Shown here: positions 27,238-36,665 of the stretch, one piece after another
Numbering within the stretch: the first letter of the stretch is position 1
Layout of the letters: every line of letters begins with the position of its first letter
Source: Burkholderia sp. Leaf177
Lineage (GTDB): Bacteria > Pseudomonadota > Gammaproteobacteria > Burkholderiales > Burkholderiaceae
Reading direction: 5' to 3'
Assembly (NCBI RefSeq): GCF_001424345.1
Contig: NZ_LMPF01000025.1
Location: forward strand, 456,062 to 520,061
DNA: 64,000 bases
Program-made: the position numbers and the translations under genes
The notes under the pieces: model-generated
What the model saw: only the letters and a program-made list of their open reading frames with translations
The model's database searches: none
What the model was told of the DNA's origin: nothing

Positions 27238-28258
27238 GGGACATCTCCTCTACCACCACGCCTTGTTCACGCAAGTACGCAATCGCCTCGGCGACATTCG
27301 CCGGCTGACCGCCAGCGAGCACCGCCAGCGAGCCGAACGCCTGGCCCTGGATCTCATCGATTTGTCCGTGCAGGATATTGAAATCGAGCTCGAAACGGCG
27401 GATGGTTTCGGAGAGGATCGGCTGATCGACGCCTGAACCGGTGAACGCAAGCCGTAGCAAATGACCGCCGGTCTTCAGGCGCTCGGCGACGCGCGCTTTC
27501 AACGCGGGCGGCAACTCGTGCGCGATGACGTCGCCAATCAACGCGCGCGTGACCTCGTGATGCGGCTGCATGAAGACATCGACCACATTGCCTTCTTCGA
27601 CCACGCGGCCGGCATCGAGTACGGCAACGCGATCGCAAACCTGCTTGATCACGTCCATCTGATGCGTGATCAGGACAATGGTCAGCCCGAGTTCCTTGTT
27701 GATCCTGCGCAGCAGGTCGAGAATGGAGCGCGTTGTTTCCGGGTCGAGCGCGGAGGTCGCTTCATCCGAAAGCAGCACTTTCGGTTTGCTGGCGAGCGCC
27801 CGCGCAATGCCCACGCGCTGCTTCTGCCCGCCGCTGATCTGCGACGGATACCGGTCCTTCTGCGTGGTCAGGCCGACAAGATCCAGCAACGGCAACACGG
27901 TCGCCTCGATCTCCCCGCGCTTCATGCCGGCAAGTTCGAGCGGCAGCGCGACGTTGTCGAACACGGTGCGCGACGACAGCAGATTGAAGTGCTGGAAGAT
28001 CATGCCGATGTCACGCCGCGCGGTGCGCAACTGCGCGGCGGATAGCGTGGTGAGATCGTGGCCGTCCACGATCACACTGCCCTCGCTTGGCCGCGTCAGC
28101 AGGTTGATGGTGCGCACCAGCGTGCTCTTGCCGGCACCGCTGCGCCCGATGATGCCGAACACTTCGCCCGGCGGTATCGTCAAGTTGACGTTGTGCAAGG
28201 CTTCGATCCAGCCTCGTGGGCCGGCGAAACGCTGCGACAGATTGCGAATTTCGATCAT
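27227..28258 (-). CDS. metN: D-methionine ABC transporter ATP-binding protein
   Basis: The ATPase has 343 aa with Walker [14 protein letters not shown] (about residue 40), signature [16 protein letters not shown], Walker [14 protein letters not shown] and a C-terminal NIL/ACT-type domain ([15 protein letters not shown] to the end) that senses methionine in MetN proteins. The start MIEIRNLS is chosen from family alignment; upstream in-frame ATGs at 28297 and 28324 would add 13 or 22 residues and none has a strong ribosome site. It is the first gene of the metNIQ operon. Confidence 0.93.
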   Translation of the reverse strand: MIEIRNLSQRFAGPRGWIEALHNVNLTIPPGEVFGIIGRSGAGKSTLVRTINLLTRPSEGSVIVDGHDLTTLSAAQLRTARRDIGMIFQHFNLLSSRTVFDNVALPLELAGMKRGEIEATVLPLLDLVGLTTQKDRYPSQISGGQKQRVGIARALASKPKVLLSDEATSALDPETTRSILDLLRRINKELGLTIVLITHQMDVIKQVCDRVAVLDAGRVVEEGNVVDVFMQPHHEVTRALIGDVIAHELPPALKARVAERLKTGGHLLRLAFTGSGVDQPILSETIRRFELDFNILHGQIDEIQGQAFGSLAVLAGGQPANVAEAIAYLREQGVVVEEMSHVE

Positions 28259-28586
28259 GTAAACGAAAAAAGCGACGAACTCCCCGTTGAGCAACATCGC
28301 TCGGGCAAGCCGGCCGCCGTTCATCCCTGGTTCTGGAGAGGCGAAAGTTTAACGTAACCGGCGTCACCGCCTTAATAATCTATTGCGAAGCCCTAATTAC
28401 TTAAGCATCTGAACGCCTCGCGGCGGGGCTTTTCAGGGTGCGAATGTGCGCCGAAATACGTAAAACGCATATCGATTCAAGCAAAGCTCGGTTCCATCGG
28501 GGAAAATCGGTCGTTAAGATGTTTTAATAATCCGCTGCGTTCGCTTTTCATGGACGCGGACCCACCGCACTACCGGGAGTATTTCG
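28259..28586. other. Divergent intergenic region between metN and FMN reductase gene
   Basis: This 328 bp region shows no gene. It must hold the promoters of metNIQ and of the reductase gene. A GC-rich hairpin-like stretch (CGCCTCGCGGCGGGGC) sits near 28412-28430. I could not recognise a SAM riboswitch or a MetJ/MetR-type site. Confidence 0.45.
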
Positions 28587-29201
28587 TTGAAGAGCTTCGA
28601 ATTTCGCCGCCCGCTCGTGGTCGGCATTGGCGGCACGACCCGCGCGGCTTCATCGACTGAACGCGCCCTTCGTATTGCATTGCTCGGCGCCGAAGCCGAG
28701 GGCGCACGCACCCGTCTTTTTGGCGGCACGTTCCTGCATGGCCTTCCGCATTACGCGCCCGAGCACAAGGAACGCAGCGAGTCGCAGATCGAATTGATCG
28801 AAGCGGTTCGCGAAGCGGACGCGGTGATCATCGGGACGCCTGGGTATCATGGCGGCGTATCGGGGCTCGTCAAGAACGCGCTGGACACGCTGGAAGAACT
28901 GCGCGACGACCAGCGCCCATACCTCGATGGCCGGGCAGTTGGCTGCGTGGTGACGGCATATGGATGGCAAGGCGGCGGCGCGGTGCTGACGTCGTTGCGT
29001 TCAATCGTGCACGCGCTGCGCGGCTGGCCGACGCCGTATGGCGCTGCTGTGAACTCGCAGGAAACGCGGTTCGAAACCATCGATACCTGCTCCGATCCAA
29101 AAGTCGCCGAGCAACTCGCGACCGTCGGCCGCCAAGCTGCTCAATTCGCCTTGGCGTTCAATGCACGCGAAGCGGTTGTAGAGCTCGATATCGCGCGCTG
29201 A
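28587..29201 (+). CDS. NADPH-dependent FMN reductase-family flavoprotein
   Basis: The 204 aa protein has a flavodoxin-like fold: VGIGGTTRAASSTERAL at the N-terminus forms the FMN phosphate loop and ADAVIIGTPGYHGGVSGLVKNALD is the classic reductase motif near residues 75-98. It starts at TTG with GGGAG seven bases upstream; no upstream ATG is in frame. It could deliver reduced FMN to the monooxygenase SsuD, since no ssuE is present in the ssu operon 2 kb away, but similarity to SsuE itself is weak. Chromate- or quinone-reductase roles are alternatives. Confidence 0.88.
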   Translation: MKSFEFRRPLVVGIGGTTRAASSTERALRIALLGAEAEGARTRLFGGTFLHGLPHYAPEHKERSESQIELIEAVREADAVIIGTPGYHGGVSGLVKNALDTLEELRDDQRPYLDGRAVGCVVTAYGWQGGGAVLTSLRSIVHALRGWPTPYGAAVNSQETRFETIDTCSDPKVAEQLATVGRQAAQFALAFNAREAVVELDIAR

Positions 29202-29222
29202 CCAGCAGGGTATTCAGGTCGA

Positions 29223-29262
29223 TGCAAAACGCCTGGTCAGTTCATCTGCCAGGCGTTTTGCA
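29223..29262. terminator. Bidirectional terminator-like inverted repeat
   Basis: A perfect 14 bp inverted repeat (TGCAAAACGCCTGG with CCAGGCGTTTTGCA) and a 12 nt loop lie 21 bp after the reductase stop. The A-rich and T-rich stem bases allow termination from either side. Confidence 0.75.
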
Positions 29263-29381
29263 TTAAGAGATCAGGGCGAACCGAAGCCATGCTGGTGACT
29301 TGACGCGCGTGCATTCAGTTTCATCTAGACCCGTTCCCGCCAGGACACGTTAAATGTCTGAACATAATCCAATGAACTGCG

Positions 29382-29597
29382 TCACTCCTTGAACGGCAGC
29401 TCCGGGGTAAATACGAACGAGTCCACCACATAGCCCGAGTGGAAATAACCGCTGCATGCACATGAGGCGATCCGCTCGAGATGGTACGGCTCGCGCGCTG
29501 TTTCCCTCGCCTGGTTTGCGGCAGCAATCCGCCGCGCGCGCCATTGGCGCAGCACCTCGTTGCCCCAGTTCCTGAAAATGGCATTCTGTTCGGACAT
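29382..29597 (-). CDS. Small hypothetical protein, 71 aa
   Basis: I do not recognise this protein. It is supported as a gene by a strong ribosome site (AAGGAG, eight bases before ATG) and a sensible amino acid profile: a basic amphipathic N-terminal half (WGNEVLRQWRARRIAAANQAR) and a C-terminal part with a CAC motif followed by aromatic residues (SGYFHSGYVVDSFVF). No signal peptide or membrane segment is seen. It lies alone between the FMN reductase and another small gene on the opposite strand. Confidence 0.6.
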   Translation of the reverse strand: MSEQNAIFRNWGNEVLRQWRARRIAAANQARETAREPYHLERIASCACSGYFHSGYVVDSFVFTPELPFKE

Positions 29598-29883
29598 CGC
29601 TGTTCTCCTTGAACGCTTGCCGGCGCGGCGTTTTATCCCTCCGCCGTTATAAGGTAGGCGAAAGTTATTCGTGCGGATACCAACTTTTATTTATTTCTAT
29701 ATCTGCCGATCAATCGGTAGCTAAAGACGAAATCCCGCGCAAGACCTTCACGACATTTGCTTCTTTCCTATCCCCTTCGCCCGCGGCTTTGCTTCTGCGA
29801 ATTGCTTGTTTCCCTCGGCAAGCAGCGCACGCTAATCTGGCTTCATGCGTTCCGTTGCATTGAATACCGGAGGTCACACAAAC

Positions 29884-30099
29884 ATGCATTACAAGGGCTA
29901 TGAAGTCGCTCCCGCCGCACAGCCGCTGGCAAGCGGCTTGTTCGCCGCCAACCTCGTCATTCAGGACGAAGTGTCGCTGCAAAAACGCGCGTATGTATTC
30001 AACGCGCTCGACTACTTTTTCGAATCCGATCTGGCCGTAGCCTACGCGGCGCGCTGGGCGCGTATGTGGATCGATAACCGTCGCCTGCCGCATGCGTGA
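29884..30099 (+). CDS. Small hypothetical protein, 71 aa
   Basis: This is a small soluble protein starting MHYKGYEVAP, with GGAGG about ten bases before the ATG. An in-frame ATG at 29845 would add 13 residues without a better site. The compact body (LVIQDEVSLQKRAYVFNALDYFFESDLAVAYAARWARMWID) resembles small Burkholderia-restricted proteins whose function is not known. It stands between the divergent 71 aa gene and the second metQ, and no operon partner is evident. Confidence 0.65.
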   Translation: MHYKGYEVAPAAQPLASGLFAANLVIQDEVSLQKRAYVFNALDYFFESDLAVAYAARWARMWIDNRRLPHA

Positions 30100-30235
30100 C
30101 GCAAGCTTGCGGCGAGTCTATGGCGAAGCTTTACGCTACCGCTCGAATTTGCATAACCACATGAAAACAGATTCGTTCCAACGGCCCGTCAAGTCGTGAG
30201 ACGATGCGGCCCTGCTAACCAGAAAGAGTTTCAAT

Positions 30236-31039
30236 ATGCATCGTAGAACTATCATTGCAAGCGTGGCCTTCGTCGCGCTCGGCGCCGTATTCGGAACCGT
30301 ACATGCTGAAGACGCGCCCTTGCGTATCGGCACCATGAGCGGTCCTGATGCGCAGATCTGGACGGAAGTATCGAAGGTTGCGGCACGCGAAGGCCTCAAG
30401 ATCAAGGTGATCGAATTCAACGATTACATCCAGCCCAATGCTGCGCTCGACGCAGGCGACCTGGACGCAAACGGCTTCCAGCACCAGCCATTCCTCGACA
30501 GCCAGATCAAGCAGCGCGGCTACAAGATCGTCAACGTGGGCCTTACGTACGTCGCGCCCATGGGCTTTTATTCGAAGAAGATCAAGTCGCTGAAGGATCT
30601 GCCGCAAGGCGCCAAGGTCGGCATTCAGAACGACCCTTCCAACGGTAATCGCGCGCTGCTGTTGCTGCAGAAGAACGGCGTGATCAAGTTGAAGGCGGGC
30701 GTGGGCAAGGATGGCGTGAACGCAACGCCGCTGGACGTGGTTGAAAATCCGAAGGGCATCAAGCTGGTTGAGCTCGATTCGGCTCAGTTGCCGCGGTCGC
30801 TGGACGACCTCACCGCTGCGTCCATCAACACGGACTACGCAGTGAAAGCCGGCTTGTCGCCGACTAAGGATGCAATTGCGATTGAAGACCTCAAGGGCCC
30901 GTATGCGAACCTGATCGCCGTACGCGAGAAAGATCGCAATGCACCCTGGGTCAAGAAGCTGGTCTCGGCTTATGAGTCGCAGGATGTGAAGAACTATATC
31001 GATGCGCAGTTCAAAGGCTCGATCATTCCGGCGTTCTGA
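30236..31039 (+). CDS. MetQ-family substrate-binding protein, second copy
   Basis: The 267 aa NlpA/MetQ-type periplasmic protein has a Sec leader ending VHAED near residue 25 and no lipobox. Motifs parallel those of the first copy: IKVIEFNDYIQPNAALDAGDLDANGFQHQ, PSNGNRALLLLQKNGV and AASINTDYAVKAGL. It differs at many positions, so it is an old paralogue rather than a recent duplication. It has its own terminator and no ATPase or permease partner. It may share MetNI encoded 2 kb away, broadening ligand range (inference). Confidence 0.9.
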   Translation: MHRRTIIASVAFVALGAVFGTVHAEDAPLRIGTMSGPDAQIWTEVSKVAAREGLKIKVIEFNDYIQPNAALDAGDLDANGFQHQPFLDSQIKQRGYKIVNVGLTYVAPMGFYSKKIKSLKDLPQGAKVGIQNDPSNGNRALLLLQKNGVIKLKAGVGKDGVNATPLDVVENPKGIKLVELDSAQLPRSLDDLTAASINTDYAVKAGLSPTKDAIAIEDLKGPYANLIAVREKDRNAPWVKKLVSAYESQDVKNYIDAQFKGSIIPAF

Positions 31040-31059
31040 TCGAGGGCTGCTGCTGAACG

Positions 31060-31089
31060 AAAAGGGGCGAACCACGGTTCGCCCCTTTT
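31060..31089 (+). terminator. Rho-independent terminator after second metQ
   Basis: A 14 bp perfect stem (AAAAGGGGCGAACC with GGTTCGCCCCTTTT) with a very short loop lies 20 bp after the stop. It also ends just before the convergent ssuF-like gene and can serve both strands. Confidence 0.9.
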
Positions 31090-31107
31090 GCATCGAGCCG
31101 CCCGGTT

Positions 31108-31323
31108 TCACAGCCGCGCGATGGACACTTCAGTCGACTTCACGAACGCGATGACTTCGCTGCCGACCTTCAATTCGAGTTCATCGACCGAACGCGTCGT
31201 GATCACCGAGGTCACAATGCCATGCGGCGTTTCCACATCGACTTCGGATACCACCGAGCCACGAATGATCTCCTTGATGTGGCCTTTGAACTGATTCCGT
31301 ACGTTGATTGCTGTGATGCCCAT
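31108..31323 (-). CDS. ssuF: SsuF-like molybdopterin/oxyanion-binding (TOBE) protein
   Basis: The 71 aa protein is a single Mop/TOBE domain (MGITAINVRNQFKGHI, then SVVSEVDVETPHGIVTSVITTRSVDELELKVGSEVIAFVKSTEV). In pseudomonads SsuF of this type is encoded at the end of the ssu operon and is needed for growth on some organosulfur compounds. The start at 31323 has AGGGAG seven bases upstream; the longer frame from 31374 lacks this. It is last in the ssu operon, 68 bp after ssuB. Its oxyanion ligand is unproven. Confidence 0.87.
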   Translation of the reverse strand: MGITAINVRNQFKGHIKEIIRGSVVSEVDVETPHGIVTSVITTRSVDELELKVGSEVIAFVKSTEVSIARL

Positions 31324-31391
31324 GTGATGCTCCCTGTTTGAATGAGTCGTGCCGGGGCCGGTCGACATCGGCAAATTTCGATGAGCTGGAA

Positions 31392-32231
31392 CTAGCTGAC
31401 CTGTACGCCATGCTTCAGCACACGCGAGAGAACCTGCTCTTCCAGCTCGGCGAAACCTTCCGCCGTGCGCGAACGCGGACGTGCGAGCGAGATGGCGGCA
31501 TCGAAGGAAATCTTGCCGTCTTCAATCAGCACGATGCGCTCGCCTAACGCCACCGCTTCCTGAACATCGTGCGTGACCAGCAGAGCCGTGAAGCCATGCT
31601 CGCGCCACAGGCGCTCGATCAACGCATGCATCTCAATGCGCGTGAGCGCGTCGAGCGCACCCAGCGGTTCATCCAGTAACAGCAAATCCGGCCGATGCAC
31701 CAACGCGCGCGCCAGCGCCACACGCTGACGCTGGCCGCCCGATAACTGCGCGGGCCAGTCGCCTTCACGTGCGCTCAAGCCCACTTCGGCAAGCGTCGCG
31801 CGTGCGTCGTCACGCGAGGATTTAGGCAAGCCGAGCATGACGTTTTGCAGCACGCTTTTCCACGGCAACAGACGCGCGTCCTGGAACATGATGCGTGTCT
31901 GCAATTCGCTCGACCCTTCGGCCGCATTACGGCGCACGACACCGCCCGTCGCTTTTTCAAGTCCGGCAATCAGGCGAAGCAACGTGGATTTACCGCAGCC
32001 GCTACGTCCGACTATCGATACAAAACTGCCGCGCTCGATAGCGAAATCAAAATTGGAGAGGACCTTGCGCGTGCCGAAATGTTTGTCGACGTTCTGAAGC
32101 GCGACGGCCATGTCCACGGGATTCGAACGTGGCGAGGGAGACGCCGGCGTGCGTTCACGCGTGATGACGCGTGGTTCGTCGCTTGCAAAAGCAATGCTAT
32201 CCGATGACAGCGATGAAAGAACTGATGTCAC
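31392..32231 (-). CDS. ssuB: Aliphatic sulfonate ABC transporter ATP-binding protein
   Basis: The 279 aa ATPase has Walker [19 protein letters not shown]-loop [10 protein letters not shown], signature [16 protein letters not shown] and Walker [17 protein letters not shown]. The start is a GTG whose last two bases begin the ssuC stop (GTGA overlap), with AGGGAG upstream. The much longer open frame above it is out of register inside ssuC and is rejected. Before the ABC domain lies a roughly 40 aa polar extension rich in Ser and Pro. It powers sulfonate uptake with SsuC. Confidence 0.93.
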   Translation of the reverse strand: MTSVLSSLSSDSIAFASDEPRVITRERTPASPSPRSNPVDMAVALQNVDKHFGTRKVLSNFDFAIERGSFVSIVGRSGCGKSTLLRLIAGLEKATGGVVRRNAAEGSSELQTRIMFQDARLLPWKSVLQNVMLGLPKSSRDDARATLAEVGLSAREGDWPAQLSGGQRQRVALARALVHRPDLLLLDEPLGALDALTRIEMHALIERLWREHGFTALLVTHDVQEAVALGERIVLIEDGKISFDAAISLARPRSRTAEGFAELEEQVLSRVLKHGVQVS

Positions 32232-33019
32232 GTTTTCGCTCCCTTCTGATACGCAGGATGCCAGCGCAGCGTGGCGCGTTCGATGGACTTGGCGAGCATG
32301 TCGGCAAGCTTGCCGAGCAGCGCATAAAGCAGGATGCCGACCACGACTACATCGGTCTGCAGGAATTCGCGAGCGTTCATTGTCATGTAGCCAATACCCG
32401 ATTGCGCGGAGATTGTTTCCGCCACGATCAGCATCACCCACATGAGGCCGAATGCAAAACGCACGCCCACGAGAATGGATGGCAGTGCACCCGGTAATAT
32501 CACGTCGCGATATAACGCAAAACCGGAAAGACCATAACTGCGGGCCATTTCGATCAGGTCGGCATCGACAGAACGAATACCGTGATACGTATTCGTGTAC
32601 ACCGGGAAAAACACGCCTAGCGCAACGAGGAACAATTTCGCTTCCTCGCCAATTCCGAACCACAGGATCACCAGCGGAATCATGGCGAGCGCCGGGATGT
32701 TGCGGATCATCTGCACGGTCGAGTCGAGCGCGACTTCGGCCGGTTTGAAGAGACCTGTACCCAGCCCGAGCACGAAACCAATCCCGCCGCCAATTGCAAA
32801 GCCAGTCAGCGCACGCCATGCACTGACCTTCACGTTCGCCCACATGTCGCCCGACTGGATCAGCTCCCACGCGGCCTTCACGACAGCGAGCGGTTCAGGC
32901 AATACACGCGATGACAGGCCGCCGGTTCGCGCCGCGAGCTCCCATGCAACAAGGATCAGGATGGGCACGAGCCAAGGCGCGGCCTGCACGCCCACGCGTC
33001 GAAAAAGTGAACCGTTCAT
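32228..33019 (-). CDS. ssuC: Aliphatic sulfonate ABC transporter permease
   Basis: The 263 aa inner-membrane permease has six hydrophobic segments and the EAA-type loop ([41 protein letters not shown]), characteristic of SsuC/TauC. Its start is 14 bp after ssuD and its stop overlaps the ssuB GTG. It forms the channel for alkanesulfonates in the inner membrane. Confidence 0.94.
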   Translation of the reverse strand: MNGSLFRRVGVQAAPWLVPILILVAWELAARTGGLSSRVLPEPLAVVKAAWELIQSGDMWANVKVSAWRALTGFAIGGGIGFVLGLGTGLFKPAEVALDSTVQMIRNIPALAMIPLVILWFGIGEEAKLFLVALGVFFPVYTNTYHGIRSVDADLIEMARSYGLSGFALYRDVILPGALPSILVGVRFAFGLMWVMLIVAETISAQSGIGYMTMNAREFLQTDVVVVGILLYALLGKLADMLAKSIERATLRWHPAYQKGAKT

Positions 33020-33033
33020 TGTGCTTCCCCGTT

Positions 33034-34182
33034 TCAGCTTTGCGATGCACGCGGCAGATAAGACGTGCCCACGATCTCGCCAAACGGTCCCGACAACGGA
33101 CCCGTCGCGCCCTTTTTCTGATCGCGCGGCAACAGCGGGAACACGAGTTCCGCGAACCGGTACGACTCTTCAAGATGCGGATAACCGGACAAGATGAACG
33201 TGTCGATACCGAGCGCCGCGTACTCTTTCATCAACCCCGCGACCTGCTCCGGGTTGCCGACGAGCGCCGTACCCGCGCCACCGCGCACCAGGCCAACGCC
33301 GGCCCACAGATGCGGATAGACTTCGAGCTTGTCGCGCTGGCCGCCATGCAATGCAGCCATGCGCCGCTGGCCTTCTGAATCCATCTTTGCAAACGACGCT
33401 TGTGCGCGCTGGATGGTTTCATCGTCGAGCTTGCTGATGAGCTTGTCCGCGTCCGCCCACGCTTCTTCTTCCGTCTCGCGCACGATCACATGCAGGCGAA
33501 TCCCGAACTTGATCTTGCGGCCTTTGTCGGCGGCGCGGCGACGGATGTCGCTGATCTTCTTTTCGACTTCGGCGGGCGGTTCGCCCCAGGTCAGATAAGT
33601 ATCGATATGGTCCGCTGCAATCTCGTGCGCCGCGGCCGATGACCCCCCGAACCACAGCGGCGGATGCGCCTTTTGCACCGGCGGATAAAGCACCTTGCCG
33701 CCTTTCGACGCGAGATGCTTGCCTTCGTAATCGATAGAACCACCTTCGTGCGAGGACTCCAGCAGACCGCGCCAGATGCTCAGGAATTCATCGGTGACTT
33801 CATACCGCGTGTCGTGATCGTTGAACACACCGTCGCCAGCCAGCTCGACGGGGTCGCCACCTGTCACGACATTGATCAGCAGACGTCCATTCGACAATCG
33901 GTCGAACGTGGAAGCCATGCGCGCCGACAAGCCCGGTGAGCTCAAGCCCGGGCGGATCGCCACCAGGAACTTGAGGCGCTTGGTCGCGGGAATCAGGCTG
34001 GACGCGACGACCCATGCGTCTTCGCAGGAGCGGCCCGTCGGCAGCAGGACACCTTCGTAGCCGAGCGTGTCGGCCGCGACCGCGATCTGGCGGAAGTAGT
34101 CGTAATCCGCGGCGCGCGCGCCTTGCGTGGTGCCGAGGTAACGGCTGTCGCCGTGTGTCGGAATGAACCAGAAAACATTCAT
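33034..34182 (-). CDS. ssuD: FMNH2-dependent alkanesulfonate monooxygenase
   Basis: The enzyme of 382 aa uses FMNH2 and O2 to cleave alkanesulfonates to aldehyde and sulfite. It is a luciferase-like TIM barrel starting [17 protein letters not shown]. Residues equivalent to those studied in E. coli are present: Cys53 (GRSCEDAW), Arg229 and His231 (FGIRLHVIV), plus the C-terminal [15 protein letters not shown] and [15 protein letters not shown] segments. It lies between ssuA and ssuC. The flavin reductase SsuE that normally opens or adjoins the operon is absent, so FMNH2 must come from another reductase. Confidence 0.96.
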   Translation of the reverse strand: MNVFWFIPTHGDSRYLGTTQGARAADYDYFRQIAVAADTLGYEGVLLPTGRSCEDAWVVASSLIPATKRLKFLVAIRPGLSSPGLSARMASTFDRLSNGRLLINVVTGGDPVELAGDGVFNDHDTRYEVTDEFLSIWRGLLESSHEGGSIDYEGKHLASKGGKVLYPPVQKAHPPLWFGGSSAAAHEIAADHIDTYLTWGEPPAEVEKKISDIRRRAADKGRKIKFGIRLHVIVRETEEEAWADADKLISKLDDETIQRAQASFAKMDSEGQRRMAALHGGQRDKLEVYPHLWAGVGLVRGGAGTALVGNPEQVAGLMKEYAALGIDTFILSGYPHLEESYRFAELVFPLLPRDQKKGATGPLSGPFGEIVGTSYLPRASQS

Positions 34183-34310
34183 TGTCGTGCTCCTGCCTTG
34201 CGTTTGAGTCGAGCTTCAGCGCTCGTTCCGATAAATCATCTTATCGACGCGCACTTTTCCCATGAACGATTTATTTGAGCTAAGGTTCTCGCCAATTCTG
34301 CTTATGCGTC

Positions 34311-35315
34311 TCAGCCGACGTTCCAGCGCGCATTGCTGACCGTCAGCTTCTTGGGGATCAGCTTGAGATCCGTAAAGATATCCGCGATTTGCTGCTGATA
34401 CGCGATGGTCTCCGGTGTGATCGGCTGCACGCCGTAGGCGGTGCGTTTGAGCGCGCGTTCGAGCGTGGCTGTGTCGAGCCCCACGAGCGGCGACAGAAGC
34501 TTGGCGACATCGGGGATGTTGTCGCGTCCCCATTTATCGACATGGTCCAGCTCTTCCAGCAGCGCACGTATCAGAAGCGGCTGCGCTGTGGCGAACTTGC
34601 GCGTCGCGAGGTAATACTGCGTGTTGCGCACGAGGTTCGTACCATCGGCGATTACGCGCGCATTTGCCTGACGTTCCACTGCGGCAAGATACGGATCCCA
34701 GATCACCCAGGCATCCACGCTGCCCTGCACGAATGCAGCGCGGGCGTCGGCGGGCGCGAGATAAACCGGCTGAATATCCGTATAGGGAAGCTTGGCGTTC
34801 TTCAACGCTTCAACAAGAAGGTAATGGACGTTCGAACCCTTGTTCAAAGCCACTTTCTTGCCGCGCAGGTCCGCAACCGAGCGAATCGGCGATGCTTGCT
34901 GCACGACGATCGCCTCGCCTTGCGGCGCAGGCGGTTCGTTGCCTACGTAGACGAAATCGACGCCCGCGGCCTGCGCGAAGATAGGCGGTGTTTCGCCAAC
35001 GGTTCCTGCATCGACGGCGCCTGCATTAAGGCCTTCCAGCAATTGCGGGCCAGCGGGGAATTCGAGCCATTGCACCGTCACGCCTTGCGCGGCAAGACGT
35101 TTATCCAGCGTGCCGCGAGCTTTCAGAACGACAAAATTGCCGTACTTCTGATAGCCGATACGGAACACCTTCTCCGAACCTTCGGCGCGCGCCGGCGTGC
35201 TGCTTAGCAAAGCCGCGCCACCGCTCAGGGCGCTAGTGGCGCCCGCACCAATCGCCGCGATTTTGAACAGTGCGCTACGGCGCGATGGAATGGCAAGCGA
35301 TTCGTAGTCAGGCAT
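34311..35315 (-). CDS. ssuA: Aliphatic sulfonate ABC transporter substrate-binding protein
   Basis: The periplasmic protein has about 334 aa. Its leader has twin arginines (PSRRSALFKIAAIGAG) and ends near PARAEG, and may be Tat- or Sec-exported. The SsuA fold is shown by FRIGYQKYGNFVVLKARGTL, LNAGAVDAGTVGETPP, VYLAPADARAAFVQGSVDAWVIWDPYLA and a conserved C-terminal region. The start is uncertain: MPDYESL (35315) is chosen to begin just before the leader, but ATGs at 35330, 35363 and 35372 are in frame and none has a strong ribosome site. It is 128 bp ahead of ssuD. Confidence 0.9.
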   Translation of the reverse strand: MPDYESLAIPSRRSALFKIAAIGAGATSALSGGAALLSSTPARAEGSEKVFRIGYQKYGNFVVLKARGTLDKRLAAQGVTVQWLEFPAGPQLLEGLNAGAVDAGTVGETPPIFAQAAGVDFVYVGNEPPAPQGEAIVVQQASPIRSVADLRGKKVALNKGSNVHYLLVEALKNAKLPYTDIQPVYLAPADARAAFVQGSVDAWVIWDPYLAAVERQANARVIADGTNLVRNTQYYLATRKFATAQPLLIRALLEELDHVDKWGRDNIPDVAKLLSPLVGLDTATLERALKRTAYGVQPITPETIAYQQQIADIFTDLKLIPKKLTVSNARWNVG

Positions 35316-35426
35316 GTGGATGCGTCCCATACTGGATTTAATGAAAAAATAAGGCGCGTTCATGTGCAGCAAAACCGCCGGCGATAGCGGGCGGTTTGCG
35401 AAATTACTTTGCCGATCTGCAGGCGT

Positions 35427-36467
35427 TTAATTTTGTTTGGCCGCACTATCGGCGGCGACCGTATTTGCAGAGATCGCGGTATTGGCCGCAACGGCTTTAC
35501 GCGATGCAAAGTCCCAGACGAGTGCGCTGGCAGTATCGACGGGCTTGGGCAAAAGCTTCGCTTGATAGAAGCTGTCGGAGATGGCTTGCTGTTCACCGAA
35601 ATTCTTCGCCACGACCGCGCGGACCGCATACGTCCGGCGCGTATTTGCCCGCTCGACCGTCGCCTGATCGAGTCCCCAAACCGGCGCGAGAATCTTTGCC
35701 GCATCGTGCGGATGCGCCTTGGTCCAAACGCCCGCTTCCACCAGTTGCTTGAGGACGATATCGACGATCTGCGGATACTTCTGCGCGAACGGCGCCGATG
35801 CCAGGTAATAACGCTGGTAGGACGCAAGGCCATCGCCACGAATCAGAATGCGTGCGCCTGGGTCCAGTTCCACCGAAGCCACGTAAGGGTCCCACGCGAA
35901 CCATGCGTCAACGTCGTTTCGCTCGAAAGCTGCGCGTGCATCGGCGGGTGCGAGATAGCTGATCTTGACATCGGCGGGCGTCAATTTCGCGCGGGCAAGC
36001 GCGGCCAACAACAGATAGTGAACGCCGGCCGCTTTAGTTACGGCAATGCGCTTGCCTTTGAGATCCGCAAGCGAATGAATAGGTGCGTCGCGATGAACAA
36101 TCACCGCTTGCGCCGAGGGCGAAGGCGTTTCCTGCGCGATATAAACAAAGTTCGCATTCGCGGCTTGAGCGAAAACCGGAACCGTATCTGCCACGTCGGC
36201 GCTAAGATCCACGGCATCCGCGTTAAGCGCTTCCGTAAGCGGCAAACCGCTTGCAAATTCGCTCCACTCTAAGCGCACGTTAAGCGGCTCGACCGCCTTT
36301 TCCAGGGTTCCGCGTGCCTTGAGAATAGCAATCAGCGTGGAGGATTTCTGAAAGCCAATGCGCAATTTGACCGGAGCTCCCGACGGCGTTTGTGCAACCG
36401 CGTTGATGGCCGTGGAAGCCAATAACGCTATCGCTAAGCAGGCGACAAGGCGGTTAAGGATTTTCAT
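35427..36467 (-). CDS. SsuA-like sulfonate-binding protein, second copy
   Basis: This is a 346 aa SsuA-family binding protein at the head of the ssu operon. It has a clear Sec signal (MKILNRLVACLAIALLASTAINAVAQ), then LRIGFQKSSTLIAILKARGTL, LNADAVDLSADVADTVPVFAQA and SYLAPADARAAFERNDVDAWFAWDPYVA. It is clearly homologous to, but divergent from, the next protein. A low-complexity Ala-rich tail ends the protein. Two binding proteins serving one SsuBC may widen the range of sulfonates or sulfate esters taken up. Confidence 0.9.
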   Translation of the reverse strand: MKILNRLVACLAIALLASTAINAVAQTPSGAPVKLRIGFQKSSTLIAILKARGTLEKAVEPLNVRLEWSEFASGLPLTEALNADAVDLSADVADTVPVFAQAANANFVYIAQETPSPSAQAVIVHRDAPIHSLADLKGKRIAVTKAAGVHYLLLAALARAKLTPADVKISYLAPADARAAFERNDVDAWFAWDPYVASVELDPGARILIRGDGLASYQRYYLASAPFAQKYPQIVDIVLKQLVEAGVWTKAHPHDAAKILAPVWGLDQATVERANTRRTYAVRAVVAKNFGEQQAISDSFYQAKLLPKPVDTASALVWDFASRKAVAANTAISANTVAADSAAKQN

Positions 36468-36665
36468 TGAAATTCAAACCGGATTAGAGCAGGAATAGAA
36501 ACCAGCCGATCATGTTAGCAACGCCCGGGCGCGCGACTAAACGATCATTCCTGATATCGATTGCATTGGAAGTGCTGACGGATTGCTTAAGCAAACCTGC
36601 TTGGCGCCGCTTGAAATCAGCGGCGTTATCCCGCATCTCAAGTTCCATTTATCCGGAGCACGATC

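Noticed and set aside
28587-29201. Annotation as SsuE
   Set aside because: It has the FMN reductase fold, but similarity to SsuE is weak and it is outside the ssu operon; a role with SsuD stays a hypothesis.
31392-32870. 492 aa form of the ssuB product
   Set aside because: The extra N-terminal part lies in the wrong frame within ssuC; the GTG at 32231 with its ribosome site is the real start.
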